From positions 62,001 through 126,000 of the forward strand of contig JALTKS010000056.1 of assembly GCA_027006175.1 (NCBI GenBank): DNA of 64,000 nucleotides, in the 5' to 3' direction. Both the position numbers and the translations under genes were made by a program. Within the stretch, counting starts at the first letter, position 1, and the number at the start of each line of letters is the position of its first letter. The notes under the pieces are model-generated. The model was not told the origin of the DNA, did no database searches, and saw only the letters and a program-made list of their open reading frames with translations. Source of the stretch: Gammaproteobacteria bacterium (lineage in GTDB: Bacteria; Pseudomonadota; Gammaproteobacteria; AKS1). Of this stretch, positions 1 to 8,839 are shown piece by piece.

Positions 1-93
1 GAAGTGCGTTTAACGCAATCTGCGATTGTTCTGGAGCAGGTTATTGGTCAGTTCCTCTACAGTCAGGCAGAAGGCGGTGGGGACGCGAAGTAA
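1..93 (+). CDS. mlaD: MlaD, C-terminal end (partial)
   Basis: The first 31 codons of the window, reading in frame 1 to a TAA at 91-93, are the tail of a gene that begins outside. The residues SAIVLEQVIGQFLYSQ match the C-terminal end of MlaD (E. coli has SAMVLEDLIGQFLYGS). MlaD is the inner-membrane-anchored MCE-domain ring of the MlaFEDB transporter, which moves phospholipids between the membranes. Its stop overlaps the next start codon (TAATG). The identification rests on a short segment plus context (mlaB, ibaG and murA follow), so it is good but not certain. Confidence 0.85.
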   Translation, partial: EVRLTQSAIVLEQVIGQFLYSQAEGGGDAK

Positions 94-413
94 TGCAAAC
101 GGACGATAATTCAAATATTGTTCTGAAGCGCCGCGAAGACGGGTGTTTTATCCTCTCTGGCACGCTGACATTTAAAACGGTGCCTGTTATTTGGCGTCAG
201 GGACTGGATTTATTCAGTGAGGCACCGTCATTGATGCTGGATCTATCGGATATTGAACGCAGTGATAGTGCCGGTGTTGCCCTGTTAGTGGAATGGATGC
301 GCTTTGCTCGAAGCCATAATAAACCTATTAGTTACATCAACATGCCCCAACAAATGCTGGCGATTGTGCGTGCCAGTAGTCTCGACACGATATTGCCGCT
401 AGCACGAGGCTGA
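93..413 (+). CDS. mlaB: MlaB, STAS-domain subunit of the Mla phospholipid transporter
   Basis: A 106-residue protein that is essentially one STAS domain. It contains LMLDLSDIERSDSAGVALLVEW (approximate residues 47-68), the STAS signature around the conserved Asp-Ser. In the Mla system MlaB is the cytoplasmic subunit that binds and stabilises the MlaF ATPase. The ATG overlaps the mlaD stop by one base, which implies translational coupling. In E. coli and Pseudomonas mlaC (periplasmic carrier) lies between mlaD and mlaB; here it is absent from that position. Downstream ibaG and murA are in the usual order. Confidence 0.88.
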   Translation: MQTDDNSNIVLKRREDGCFILSGTLTFKTVPVIWRQGLDLFSEAPSLMLDLSDIERSDSAGVALLVEWMRFARSHNKPISYINMPQQMLAIVRASSLDTILPLARG

Positions 414-495
414 GTTTTCCGCCTGTTTTTTAGCCTTCCCTCGTTTTTTTCTATAGAATAGACCGCCTTTGAACGACCTGATGGGCAGATTGAGT

Positions 496-750
496 ATGGA
501 ACCGAGTGCAATTAAAGAATTAATCGAAGCTGGGCTTGAGAATTGTGAGGCGCAGGTTACCGGTGATGGCAGTCATTTTGATGCTATTGTGGTGGGTGAG
601 ATCTTTGATGGAATGTCTTTACTTAACAAACAGCGTACTGTTTATGCGACTTTAGGCGATAGAATTACTTCAGGCGAAATTCATGCTTTAAGCATTAAAG
701 CTTATACGCCAGCAGAATGGGAAAAGGCCAGCAAGCTGAGAGTTTCCTAG
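496..750 (+). CDS. ibaG: IbaG, BolA-family protein
   Basis: An 84-residue BolA/IbaG protein. VTGDGSHF and VGEIFDGMSLLNKQRTVYATL, then HALSIKAYTPAEW near the C-terminus, match E. coli IbaG (YrbA) almost residue for residue. The family has a class II KH-like fold, partners monothiol glutaredoxin in iron-sulfur handling, and IbaG is linked to acid stress. I chose ATG 496 because the resulting N-terminus (MEPSAIKELIE) fits the family length. An upstream in-frame TTG (469) and ATG (481) would add residues the family lacks. It lies between mlaB and murA, the standard location. The AT-rich segment 440-465 may contain a promoter, but none is clear. Confidence 0.9.
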   Translation: MEPSAIKELIEAGLENCEAQVTGDGSHFDAIVVGEIFDGMSLLNKQRTVYATLGDRITSGEIHALSIKAYTPAEWEKASKLRVS

Positions 751-775
751 AAAGTTAAGGATGCAGCATAAATAG

Positions 776-803
776 GCCACCGCTTACGGTGGCTTTGTTT
801 TTT
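776..803 (+). terminator. Rho-independent terminator after ibaG
   Basis: A perfect 7-bp stem (GCCACCG 776-782, CGGTGGC 787-793) with a CTTA loop is followed by a T-rich run at 794-803. It lies 25 bp after ibaG and 25 bp before murA, so it should end mla-ibaG transcription and leave murA-his to its own promoter or to read-through. Confidence 0.8.
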
Positions 804-809
804 ATCTAG

Positions 810-2087
<1,278 letters not shown>

Positions 2088-2103
2088 GGGACAGGAACCC
2101 AGT

Positions 2104-2745
2104 ATGAGTAATAACACTATAAGCATTGCTGTATCCAAAGGCCGTATCTACAAGGAAGCGCTGCCATTGCTAGCGCACGCCGGTATTACCCCGATTGATG
2201 ATCCAGACAAATGTCGTAAGTTAATTTTGGATACCAATGATCCCGATGTGAAACTGGTGATCATTCGTGCCACAGATGTGCCTGTGTTTGTTAACTATGG
2301 TGCGGCAGATTTAGGTATTACCGGTAAAGACACGCTCATGGAATACGATGGCAGTGAACTTTACGAACCACTGGATTTAAAAATCAGCCCATGTAAGTTA
2401 ATGGTAGCCGGGCCTAAAGATCAGGATTTTTTAAATACCAAAGGTCGCTTGCGTGTTGCGACTAAATACGTGAACACCACGAAACGCTATTTCACTGACC
2501 GAGGTATTCAGGTTGAAATCATTAAACTCTACGGTTCAATGGAACTTGCACCCATGGTGAGTTTGTCAGATTGTATTGTTGATCTGGTTGATACCGGCAA
2601 CACACTCAAAGCCAATGGTCTGGAAGCGACCGACCACGTTTGTGATATTAGCTCACGGTTGATTGTGAACAAAGCCTCAATGAAGATGAAACACGATCGC
2701 ATTAAAAAAATCATTAGCCAAATCAGTGATGCGGTGAAAGGGTAA
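2104..2745 (+). CDS. hisG: ATP phosphoribosyltransferase, short form (HisG_S)
   Basis: A 213-residue protein. [18 protein letters not shown] and the PRPP-binding stretch [18 protein letters not shown] (about residues 157-174) identify HisG, which joins ATP and PRPP in the first step of histidine synthesis. Enteric HisG is about 299 residues with a C-terminal ACT-like feedback domain. This protein ends right after the catalytic domains, so it belongs to the short form, which in known cases needs the HisZ regulatory subunit. hisZ is not in this window. The gene is followed by hisD after 4 bp. Confidence 0.96.
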   Translation: MSNNTISIAVSKGRIYKEALPLLAHAGITPIDDPDKCRKLILDTNDPDVKLVIIRATDVPVFVNYGAADLGITGKDTLMEYDGSELYEPLDLKISPCKLMVAGPKDQDFLNTKGRLRVATKYVNTTKRYFTDRGIQVEIIKLYGSMELAPMVSLSDCIVDLVDTGNTLKANGLEATDHVCDISSRLIVNKASMKMKHDRIKKIISQISDAVKG

Positions 2746-2749
2746 GGGT

Positions 2750-4048
2750 ATGGACATTAAACGTCTTAACTCCACTGACGCTGACTTTCAGTCACAACTG
2801 GATGCACTGCTTGCATGGGAATCCGTGTCGGATGATGCCGTATTTAATACGGTAAAAGGCATTCTTGCCGACGTACGTAAACGTGGTGATGATGCGGTAC
2901 TGGAATACACACAAAAATTTGATCGCCTTGATATTAGTTCAATGGCAGAACTTACGATTGATGCAGATCGTCTTAAAAAAGCTTACGATAGTATTCAAGC
3001 TGATCAACGCGATGCACTGGAAACAGCAGCAACGCGTGTGCGTGAATACCACGATAAACAAAAAATGCAGTCATGGTCATACAAAGATGAACACGATACG
3101 TTATTAGGGCAGCAAGTTACGGCTCTGGATCGTGTTGGTTTGTACGTACCTGGCGGTAAAGCAGCTTACCCTTCATCTGTACTCATGAATGCCATTCCTG
3201 CCAAAGTCGCGGGTGTTGCTGAATTAATTATGGTCGTGCCCACCCCAGACGGTGTGATTAACGAGCTCGTGTTTGCTGCTGCACATATCGCGGGTGTCGA
3301 TAAAGTCTTTGCGATTGGTGGCGCACAAGCCGTTGCCGCCTTAGCCTATGGCACAGAGAGTGTTCCGCCAGTAGACAAGATCGTTGGTCCCGGCAATATT
3401 TTTGTCGCGACAGCGAAACGTATGGTATTTGGTACGGTTGGCATCGACATGATTGCCGGCCCCTCTGAAATTTTGGTTGTGTGTGATGGTAAAACCGATC
3501 CAGACTGGATCGCCATGGATATGTTCTCACAAGCTGAACATGATGAAGATGCGCAATCCATTTTGTTATGCCCTGACGCAGACTATCTTGAGCAAGTTGC
3601 CACGAGCATGGCGAAGTTAGTGAAAGAAATGCCACGCGATGAGATTATTAATACTTCGATCAAGGATCGTGGCGCCTTAATTCAGGTAAAAGACATGGAT
3701 GAGGCGGTTGATGTGGCTAATCATATTGCCCCAGAGCATCTTGAATTATCAGTTGAAGATCCCATGACCATGGCAAAACAAATACGTCACGCCGGTGCGA
3801 TTTTTATGGGGCGTTACACGGCAGAAGCATTAGGCGATTACTGTGCTGGGCCCAACCACGTACTGCCTACCTCGCGCACTGCACGTTTTAGTTCACCATT
3901 AGGTGTGTACGACTTCCAGAAACGCTCAAGCCTGATTATGTGCTCAGCAGACGGCGCATCTGAATTAGGTAAAACCGCTTCTGTGCTCGCACACGGTGAG
4001 GGCTTAACCGCGCACGGCCGCTCAGCGGAATATCGCATTAAAAAATAA
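2750..4048 (+). CDS. hisD: Histidinol dehydrogenase
   Basis: A 432-residue protein of typical length. It oxidises L-histidinol to L-histidine with two NAD+ in the last two steps of the pathway. Diagnostic stretches are [63 protein letters not shown] and [11 protein letters not shown], which carries zinc/catalytic Gln and His. APEHLEL near residue 328 is also conserved. It starts 4 bp after hisG and is probably co-transcribed with it. A long palindromic element separates it from hisC. Confidence 0.98.
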   Translation: MDIKRLNSTDADFQSQLDALLAWESVSDDAVFNTVKGILADVRKRGDDAVLEYTQKFDRLDISSMAELTIDADRLKKAYDSIQADQRDALETAATRVREYHDKQKMQSWSYKDEHDTLLGQQVTALDRVGLYVPGGKAAYPSSVLMNAIPAKVAGVAELIMVVPTPDGVINELVFAAAHIAGVDKVFAIGGAQAVAALAYGTESVPPVDKIVGPGNIFVATAKRMVFGTVGIDMIAGPSEILVVCDGKTDPDWIAMDMFSQAEHDEDAQSILLCPDADYLEQVATSMAKLVKEMPRDEIINTSIKDRGALIQVKDMDEAVDVANHIAPEHLELSVEDPMTMAKQIRHAGAIFMGRYTAEALGDYCAGPNHVLPTSRTARFSSPLGVYDFQKRSSLIMCSADGASELGKTASVLAHGEGLTAHGRSAEYRIKK

Positions 4049-4052
4049 TTTT

Positions 4053-4126
4053 GACAGGATTAACAAGATTCACATGATTCAAAAATATGATTTTTATAAA
4101 ATCATGTCAATCTTGTTAATCCCGTC
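4053..4126. repeat. 74-bp palindromic (REP-like) element between hisD and hisC
   Basis: Two 27-nt arms at 4053-4079 and 4100-4126 are reverse complements with only two mismatches, around a 20-nt A/T-rich centre. The arm starts GACAGGATTAACAAGATT, with an AACAAGATT/AACAGGATT-like cadence reminiscent of dispersed palindromic repeats in many proteobacteria. It begins four bases after the hisD stop and ends 11 bases before the hisC ATG, filling the whole intergenic gap. It could stabilise hisD mRNA 3' ends or attenuate read-through. No T-tract of terminator type directly follows. I see no second copy in this window. Confidence 0.8.
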
Positions 4127-4137
4127 TAAAAAATATT

Positions 4138-5214
4138 ATGACTGATAACGCTTACATCAAAAAACTGGTTCGAGACGAAATTCGTGCACTCTCGGCTTAC
4201 CATGTGCCGAACCCCGGTAATGCTACCAAGCTAGATGCCATGGAAAACCCCTATCAGTTTCCACCTGAGTTAGTTGAACAGTGGTTAGCCGTATTAAACG
4301 GGGCTGATCTTAATCGTTACCCGGATCCTTCCGCACAAGCACTCAAGCAACAATTACGTAACGCCATGCACATTCCAGATAACATGGACTGTTTGTTGGG
4401 CAATGGCTCGGATGAAATCATTCAAATTATCATCATGGCATTGGCTAAATCCGGTGCGGTGGTCATGGCGCCGGAACCGACGTTTGTTATGTATCGCATG
4501 ATCGCGACATTTTGTAATGTGGCTTATGCTGGCGTGCCGCTTCAAGGTGATTTTAGTCTCGATATGCCAGCCATGCGGAAGGCGATTAAACAACATCAAC
4601 CCGCCGTCATATTTTTAGCATGGCCGAACAATCCAACCGGAAACCTGTTTGATGAAGCCGATGTCATCGAGATTATTAAAAGCGCACCCGGTTTAGTCGT
4701 GGTTGACGAAGCCTACACCAGTTTCGCCGAGGTGAGTTTCATGGATAAGTTAGCGGACTACCAAAATCTGGTGGTGATGCGTACTGTCTCCAAATCAGGC
4801 CTGGCAGGTTTACGTCTGGGCTATTTGGCAGGTTCACCCGAGTGGTTAAATGAATTTGATAAAGTACGCATGCCCTACAATATCAACATTCTCACGCAAT
4901 TGAGTGCCAAGTTCGCCTTAGAGCATGTTGATGTATTAGATGAACAAGCCGCAAAACTTCGTGCGGCACGCAGCGACTTAATGCAGTCACTCAATGAAAT
5001 AAACGCTATCGACGCATTCGATAGCGCCGCTAACTTTATTTTATTCCGACTCGACAATGCCAGTGATGTCTTTGCTTGCCTGAAACAACAGAATATTTTA
5101 ATTAAAAATCTTGACCCTGTCGGTGGCGCATTAGTGAACTGCCTTCGTGTCACCGTGAGCACGCCAGAAGAAAATAAGGCATTTCTTTTGGCCTTAAAGT
5201 CTTGCTTAGCTTAA
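4138..5214 (+). CDS. hisC: Histidinol-phosphate aminotransferase
   Basis: A 358-residue fold-type I PLP aminotransferase that converts imidazole-acetol phosphate plus glutamate to histidinol phosphate. N-terminal KLDAMENPY, LNRYPDP, GNGSDEII (about 88-95), WPNNPTGN (162-169), VVDEAY (188-193) and the PLP-lysine segment TVSKSGLAGLRLGY, with Lys at residue 219, all fit HisC. It is third in the murA-hisG-hisD-hisC order known from Pseudomonas. The palindrome in front of it may partly uncouple its expression from hisD. Confidence 0.96.
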   Translation: MTDNAYIKKLVRDEIRALSAYHVPNPGNATKLDAMENPYQFPPELVEQWLAVLNGADLNRYPDPSAQALKQQLRNAMHIPDNMDCLLGNGSDEIIQIIIMALAKSGAVVMAPEPTFVMYRMIATFCNVAYAGVPLQGDFSLDMPAMRKAIKQHQPAVIFLAWPNNPTGNLFDEADVIEIIKSAPGLVVVDEAYTSFAEVSFMDKLADYQNLVVMRTVSKSGLAGLRLGYLAGSPEWLNEFDKVRMPYNINILTQLSAKFALEHVDVLDEQAAKLRAARSDLMQSLNEINAIDAFDSAANFILFRLDNASDVFACLKQQNILIKNLDPVGGALVNCLRVTVSTPEENKAFLLALKSCLA

Positions 5215-5319
5215 TCGTAGTAACAAGTATCAAGCGACAGCGATAAGTATTTATATTCCGTCTCTGAGAAATGTCCAGGGCATGTTTTTTTATAGAGAAA
5301 AATAAACTGGATATCGTTG

Positions 5320-5589
5320 ATGGTAAATAAAATAACAAATCCACTGAATAAATTACCGTCTTCACTTAAAAAAGATCTTGAAAAAAATCTATGCACCTGT
5401 AATGAGGTGCCTAAAATTGATATTATTAATGCTATTGCAAATGGCGCAATTACCATAGAAGCGATTAAAAAAGAAACCTATGCCACGATGGGAACAGGGT
5501 GTTGTATATTACAGATAGAACGGTTGATTGAGTGTCTCTGTGCACCCGATAAGGGAAGAAGAAAAAGAAAACGCGAAAAAGGAAGGTAG
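5320..5589 (+). CDS. Stand-alone BFD-like [2Fe-2S]-binding domain protein
   Basis: An 89-residue protein with a bacterioferritin-associated-ferredoxin-like domain. Cys25-Thr-Cys27 is followed after 33 residues by GTGCC (Cys61-Cys62). The helical text between (IINAIANGAITIEAIKKET) is typical of BFD domains in NirB, NasA and Bfd. The usual pattern is CxC-x(31-36)-CxxC. Here the second pair is adjacent (CC) and position 64 is Leu, while Cys72 and Cys74 follow. The C-terminal tail is strongly basic (GRRKRKREKGR). I chose ATG 5320 over an adjoining TTG (5317); no strong ribosome-binding site is seen. The partner is unknown. It could be an electron carrier or a cluster-delivery/iron-release factor. 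Confidence 0.65.
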   Translation: MVNKITNPLNKLPSSLKKDLEKNLCTCNEVPKIDIINAIANGAITIEAIKKETYATMGTGCCILQIERLIECLCAPDKGRRKRKREKGR

Positions 5590-5613
5590 TCTAATTCTGT
5601 TGGGTAGGAAAAT

Positions 5614-6165
5614 ATGAAAAAAAGTATCACACTGATTTTGTTTGTCATTATCGCTTTTACTTTGCCTGTCTTGATTTCATCTGACACCAAGGTTATTTTG
5701 CGTGCGCTGAATAAAACCGATGGGACACATTTTGAAACCCTGCTGATGCCGGGTTGGCTGGCCGATCTGAAATTAAAAAAACTGGGTATTAGCGATTGCA
5801 CATTGTCATTTGCGGAAGAGAATGACACGGGGCCCGTGATCAACTTCCTGGTGGCGGCTTACGGCGGTAAGCGTGTTAGCAATGAAAGAATTGAAACGTA
5901 CATTGCCCGATTTACTCAACAGGGTTGCAGTATTAATGAATACGGTTTAGCCGGTATGACACCTTTGCATGCGGCGGTATTATTTGCACAGCCTGAGTTA
6001 GTCAAAATTTTATTAAATAACAATGCTGATATGACAATGAAAATTCAACGTAAGGATAAGCGCGTTGATGGTATGGACCCGCTAAAGTTTGCGAAGTTTT
6101 TATTAAAATCCAATGACAGTCAGGCATTAAAAGAGATCGTCAATATTCTACAAAACCAAAAGTAA
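5614..6165 (+). CDS. Exported or membrane-anchored ankyrin-repeat protein
   Basis: A 183-residue protein. Residues 1-23 (MKKSITLILFVIIAFTLPVL...) form a signal peptide or N-terminal anchor, so the rest should be periplasmic. A clear ankyrin repeat, GMTPLHAAVLFAQPELVKILLNNNADM, occupies about residues 114-140. A weaker repeat (GMDPLKFAKFLLKSN) follows a lysine/arginine-rich insert. Ankyrin repeats mediate protein binding; no catalytic motif is seen. It follows the BFD-like gene by 24 bp and precedes tag by 7 bp, so the three may be one transcript, though no functional link is evident. Confidence 0.7.
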   Translation: MKKSITLILFVIIAFTLPVLISSDTKVILRALNKTDGTHFETLLMPGWLADLKLKKLGISDCTLSFAEENDTGPVINFLVAAYGGKRVSNERIETYIARFTQQGCSINEYGLAGMTPLHAAVLFAQPELVKILLNNNADMTMKIQRKDKRVDGMDPLKFAKFLLKSNDSQALKEIVNILQNQK

Positions 6166-6172
6166 CCTGAAA

Positions 6173-6733
6173 ATGACACGCTGCGACTGGGCTAACGGCT
6201 CTGAATTAGAAATGGCTTACCATGATAAAGAGTGGGGCGTGCCCGTGCATGATGACCGCCTGTTATTTGAAATGCTCATACTGGAAGGTGCGCAGGCAGG
6301 CTTGAGTTGGTCAACAATTCTACAAAAGCGACAGGGCTATAAAAAAGCCTTTGATGATTTTGATGTTAAAAAGGTAGCAAGATATACCCAGAAGCGGATT
6401 GATAAACTGTTACTTAACCCTAACATTGTTCGTAATAAGTTAAAGGTCAAGGCAACGGTTGAAAATGCCAAACAGTTTCTCAAAGTACAAAAAGAATTTA
6501 ACAGCTTTGATGCTTATATCTGGTCTTTTGTTAATGGGCAACCCGTAGTCAATCAATGGAAAAAAATGTCTGATGTGCCAGCAAGTACGCCTGAGTCAGA
6601 GGCAATGAGTAAAGCATTAAAGAAACGCGGCTTTAAGTTTGTTGGCCCGACTATTTGTTATGCCTTTATGCAAGGGGTCGGTATGGTGAACGATCATTTG
6701 CTGTCTTGTTTTTGTTATGCGAAATCCAGCTAG
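6173..6733 (+). CDS. tag: DNA-3-methyladenine glycosylase I
   Basis: A 186-residue protein of the constitutive Tag family, which removes 3-methyladenine from alkylated DNA. The N-terminus MTRCDWANGSELEMAYHDKEWG and the C-terminal VNDHLLSCF place the four zinc ligands at Cys4, His17, His175 and Cys179, exactly as in E. coli Tag. AGLSWSTIL near residue 42 is the conserved base-recognition segment. The stop overlaps the convergent Crp/Fnr regulator gene by four bases. No repair regulator lies nearby. Confidence 0.95.
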   Translation: MTRCDWANGSELEMAYHDKEWGVPVHDDRLLFEMLILEGAQAGLSWSTILQKRQGYKKAFDDFDVKKVARYTQKRIDKLLLNPNIVRNKLKVKATVENAKQFLKVQKEFNSFDAYIWSFVNGQPVVNQWKKMSDVPASTPESEAMSKALKKRGFKFVGPTICYAFMQGVGMVNDHLLSCFCYAKSS

Positions 6734-7389
6734 GATGTTCGACCCATCCCTTTTAATTCTTCACTGGACAAAAGGTTGATCTCGCCACGCGCGAGACGAA
6801 TACATTTCATTCGTTCAAGCTCTTTTAATATTCGGCTCACCATTTCGCGTGTTGTGCCTAATTCCTGCGCTATTTGAGCATGCGTTGTTTTTAAAGGTTT
6901 ACCTGCGGAACGTTCAAACATTTTTCCTAGATGGCAGGCAACTCTGAGATCTAAATGTTGAAATGTTACTTGTGAAACCAGTTGCATAATATCGCTAATG
7001 CGGCGAGACAAGATTTTTAACAGGTACCGGTGGAAATCATGCGAATTATCAAGCGCCTGATTAAACGTTTGTTTATTGAGTTGGAGCCCAAGTAAATCTG
7101 TTTCTGCTACGGCTTCAGCGGGGAAGCCTTCACCACATAATAATGACTGGATACTTAATACACATATTTCTCCTGGGTTGACACGATATAGGGTGATTTC
7201 ACGTCCTTCAGGCGAGTGCTTAAAGACCCTGACAGTACCTTCCAGGAGCCACATAAAGCTTTGGCACTGCTGCATCTCACGAAACAGCTGAGTACCTTGA
7301 GGAACTTCAACAGCCTGAGCATTAAGAAAACTTTCCTTTATCTCAGGTGGTAGTTGCGTTATTAAATCTGAATGATTTGATCGAGCCAT
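6730..7389 (-). CDS. Crp/Fnr-family transcriptional regulator
   Basis: A 219-residue protein from ATG 7389; an upstream in-frame TTG (7419) is less likely. The N-terminal half is a cyclic-nucleotide-binding-type beta roll (VPQGTQLFREMQQCQSFMWLLEGTVRVFKHSPEGREITLYRVNPGEIC). The C-terminal half has a winged helix with THAQIAQELGTTREMVSRIL. The recognition helix carries the E-x-x-S-R pattern of the FNR subgroup. The four-cysteine N-terminal cluster of FNR is absent, so oxygen sensing by a 4Fe-4S cluster is not predicted. The few Cys (QQCQS, GEIC, LLCGE) leave the signal open. It is divergent from a DUF2892 membrane-protein gene across a region with two palindromes, suggesting that it controls that gene and itself. 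Confidence 0.85.
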   Translation of the reverse strand: MARSNHSDLITQLPPEIKESFLNAQAVEVPQGTQLFREMQQCQSFMWLLEGTVRVFKHSPEGREITLYRVNPGEICVLSIQSLLCGEGFPAEAVAETDLLGLQLNKQTFNQALDNSHDFHRYLLKILSRRISDIMQLVSQVTFQHLDLRVACHLGKMFERSAGKPLKTTHAQIAQELGTTREMVSRILKELERMKCIRLARGEINLLSSEELKGMGRTS

Positions 7390-7437
7390 TATGTTTATTA
7401 TCCAGCGCCTTTGTACCAAAAGATACAGACTGATACT

Positions 7438-7463
7438 ACAATTATTGTGTATAAAAATACACA
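7438..7463. promoter_or_regulatory. Overlapping palindromes in the divergent Crp/Fnr-DUF2892 promoter region
   Basis: Two palindromes overlap here: ACAATTATTGT (7438-7448, five-base arms around one base) and TGTGTAT-AAAA-ATACACA (7446-7463, perfect seven-base arms). They sit 49 bp upstream of the regulator start and 82 bp upstream of the DUF2892 start. Either could be an operator for the adjacent regulator. Neither is the canonical FNR box TTGAT-N4-ATCAA, so the assignment is inferred from position and symmetry only. Confidence 0.45.
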
Positions 7464-7545
7464 GACTAATGACTGATGTTTGCCTTTAGGTACAACATGT
7501 CTGTCGTTAGTCATATTTAAGTAATTCTTGAGAAGGAGAGGGTAA

Positions 7546-7740
7546 ATGTCTGCAATTAGAGCAACAATGATTTCTGCTTCAGCGATGTTATGGCTGAGTT
7601 ACTGGTTATCGAATTGGCAAATTCATTGGTTGGCCTATGTGCCCGCGGCAATGCTGTTCATTGCCGGTATTATCGGTTTCTGTCCCGCTACATGGTTATT
7701 TGGAAAGATGGGTTTTAAACCAAGCAATTTAAAAGCTTAA
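7546..7740 (+). CDS. Small DUF2892 (YgaP-type) inner-membrane protein
   Basis: A 64-residue protein with two hydrophobic segments (about residues 8-24 and 30-48). A GFCPATWLFG motif follows, typical of DUF2892, the membrane tail of the YgaP rhodanese. Here the tail stands alone with no rhodanese domain. The start ATG 7546 has a strong ribosome-binding site (AAGGAGAG, 7533-7540). Divergent pairing with a Crp/Fnr regulator suggests a stress- or sulfur-responsive role, but this is inference. A strong terminator follows. Confidence 0.75.
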   Translation: MSAIRATMISASAMLWLSYWLSNWQIHWLAYVPAAMLFIAGIIGFCPATWLFGKMGFKPSNLKA

Positions 7741-7783
7741 TCTATAATAATAAAAACTCTTTACGTCATTGACTTTTGGTATA

Positions 7784-7838
7784 GGCATACGAGTCAGGTT
7801 CATTGTTGTAGTGAATCTGATTTGTATGCCATTTTTTT
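7784..7838 (+). terminator. Rho-independent terminator after the DUF2892 gene
   Basis: GGCATAC (7784-7790) pairs with GTATGCC (7824-7830), and an inner CAG-x-TTCA/TGAA-x-CTG pairing extends the stem. Seven T residues follow at 7832-7838. This isolates the small membrane-protein gene as its own transcription unit. Confidence 0.8.
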
Positions 7839-7906
7839 ATTTAGATGAACAACATTCTTTCATTCGTGGTTATAATGTTTAAATTGTAACCATAATTGAG
7901 AATGTG

Positions 7907-8488
7907 ATGACTACAGAACAAGATTTACATGCGCGCAGTGAATCAAAATGTGAGTTATGCAGTGCATCTGATGATCTCGTTGTTTACGAGATACCGCCTA
8001 CCTCGAATACAGAAGCAGATCAGTGCATATTGATCTGTCATACCTGCCTTGAACAAATTAATGATAAGACCAGAGTCGATGTAAATCATTGGCGTTGCTT
8101 GAATGACAGCATGTGGAGTCAGGTACCTGCTGTACAGGTAATGGCATGGCGCATGTTAACGCGTTTAAGCAGTGAAGCGTGGACACAAGATTTACTTGAT
8201 ATACTTTACCTTGATGAAGAAACGCTGACATGGGCACAAGCAGGTGGTGACGGCATCAGTGACGAGGAAATTGTAAAGTACCTCGATAGCAATGGTGCCG
8301 AGTTGGCAGCAGGTGATAGTGTGACCTTAATAAAAGATCTCACTGTTAAAGGTGCGAATTTTACGGCAAAACGTGGTACAGCCGTACGGAATATTTCATT
8401 AGTGGCGGATAATGCTGAACATATTGAAGGTCGTGTAAATGGTCAGCAAATTGTCATTTTGACAAAGTTTGTAAAGAAGTCGAATTAA
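7907..8488 (+). CDS. PhnA/YjdM-family protein
   Basis: A 193-residue protein with an N-terminal zinc-ribbon-like part (CELC near residue 15 and CHTC near residue 46) and the PhnA C-terminal domain (DSNGAELAAGDSVTLIKDLTVKGANFTAKRGTAVRNISLV...GRVNGQQIVILTKFVKKS). The N-terminal segment is longer than in the approximately 110-residue E. coli YjdM, which matches the longer PhnA subgroup. Despite the name the family has no proven role in phosphonate use, and no phn genes are near. I used ATG 7907; a GTG lies immediately before it. A TATAAT at 7871-7876 may be its -10 element. Confidence 0.85.
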   Translation: MTTEQDLHARSESKCELCSASDDLVVYEIPPTSNTEADQCILICHTCLEQINDKTRVDVNHWRCLNDSMWSQVPAVQVMAWRMLTRLSSEAWTQDLLDILYLDEETLTWAQAGGDGISDEEIVKYLDSNGAELAAGDSVTLIKDLTVKGANFTAKRGTAVRNISLVADNAEHIEGRVNGQQIVILTKFVKKSN

Positions 8489-8528
8489 AATTAATTTACT
8501 GTTTAGTTTATTGCTGAGTCAGGTGAAT

Positions 8529-8834
8529 ATGAAAAAATTATTGATAACAATATTATTATCGTTGAGCGTAACGACGCTTCAGGCTGAAACAATTAATCTT
8601 GAATGTGATGCGCTGGCTCATAAAATGGTCACGAGATTTGTCGAAGAAGGTTTGCTGTTAAAATCAGACAAGAATCAGGGGCGTGCCAGAGCCATTAGTG
8701 CAGAGCTTTGTCAGAGTGTGCAGAAATCAGCAGAGACGCAGCATAAAAAAGCGCAGACGTCTGCATTACAAAACTGGATTTTTGAAAACAGACCTGACAA
8801 GCCGGGCAACAAGCGTTTAAAGCGGTTGAAGTAG
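8529..8834 (+). CDS. Small secreted hypothetical protein
   Basis: A 101-residue protein beginning MKKLLITILLSLSVTTLQAE, a textbook Sec signal peptide with likely cleavage after QA (about residue 19). The mature part has two cysteines (LECDAL and AELCQS) and many Lys/Arg toward the end (RPDKPGNKRLKRLK). I recognise no family. ATG 8529 with AGGTGA just upstream is preferred to a TTG 18 bases earlier. It converges on algW with only five bases between them. Confidence 0.6.
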   Translation: MKKLLITILLSLSVTTLQAETINLECDALAHKMVTRFVEEGLLLKSDKNQGRARAISAELCQSVQKSAETQHKKAQTSALQNWIFENRPDKPGNKRLKRLK

Positions 8835-8839
8835 GGTGT

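Noticed and set aside
5008-5030. Short palindrome in hisC containing GACGCATTCGATAGC, similar to the repeat loop start
   Set aside because: It is inside a conserved hisC coding segment, shares only about ten bases and lacks the rest of the loop.
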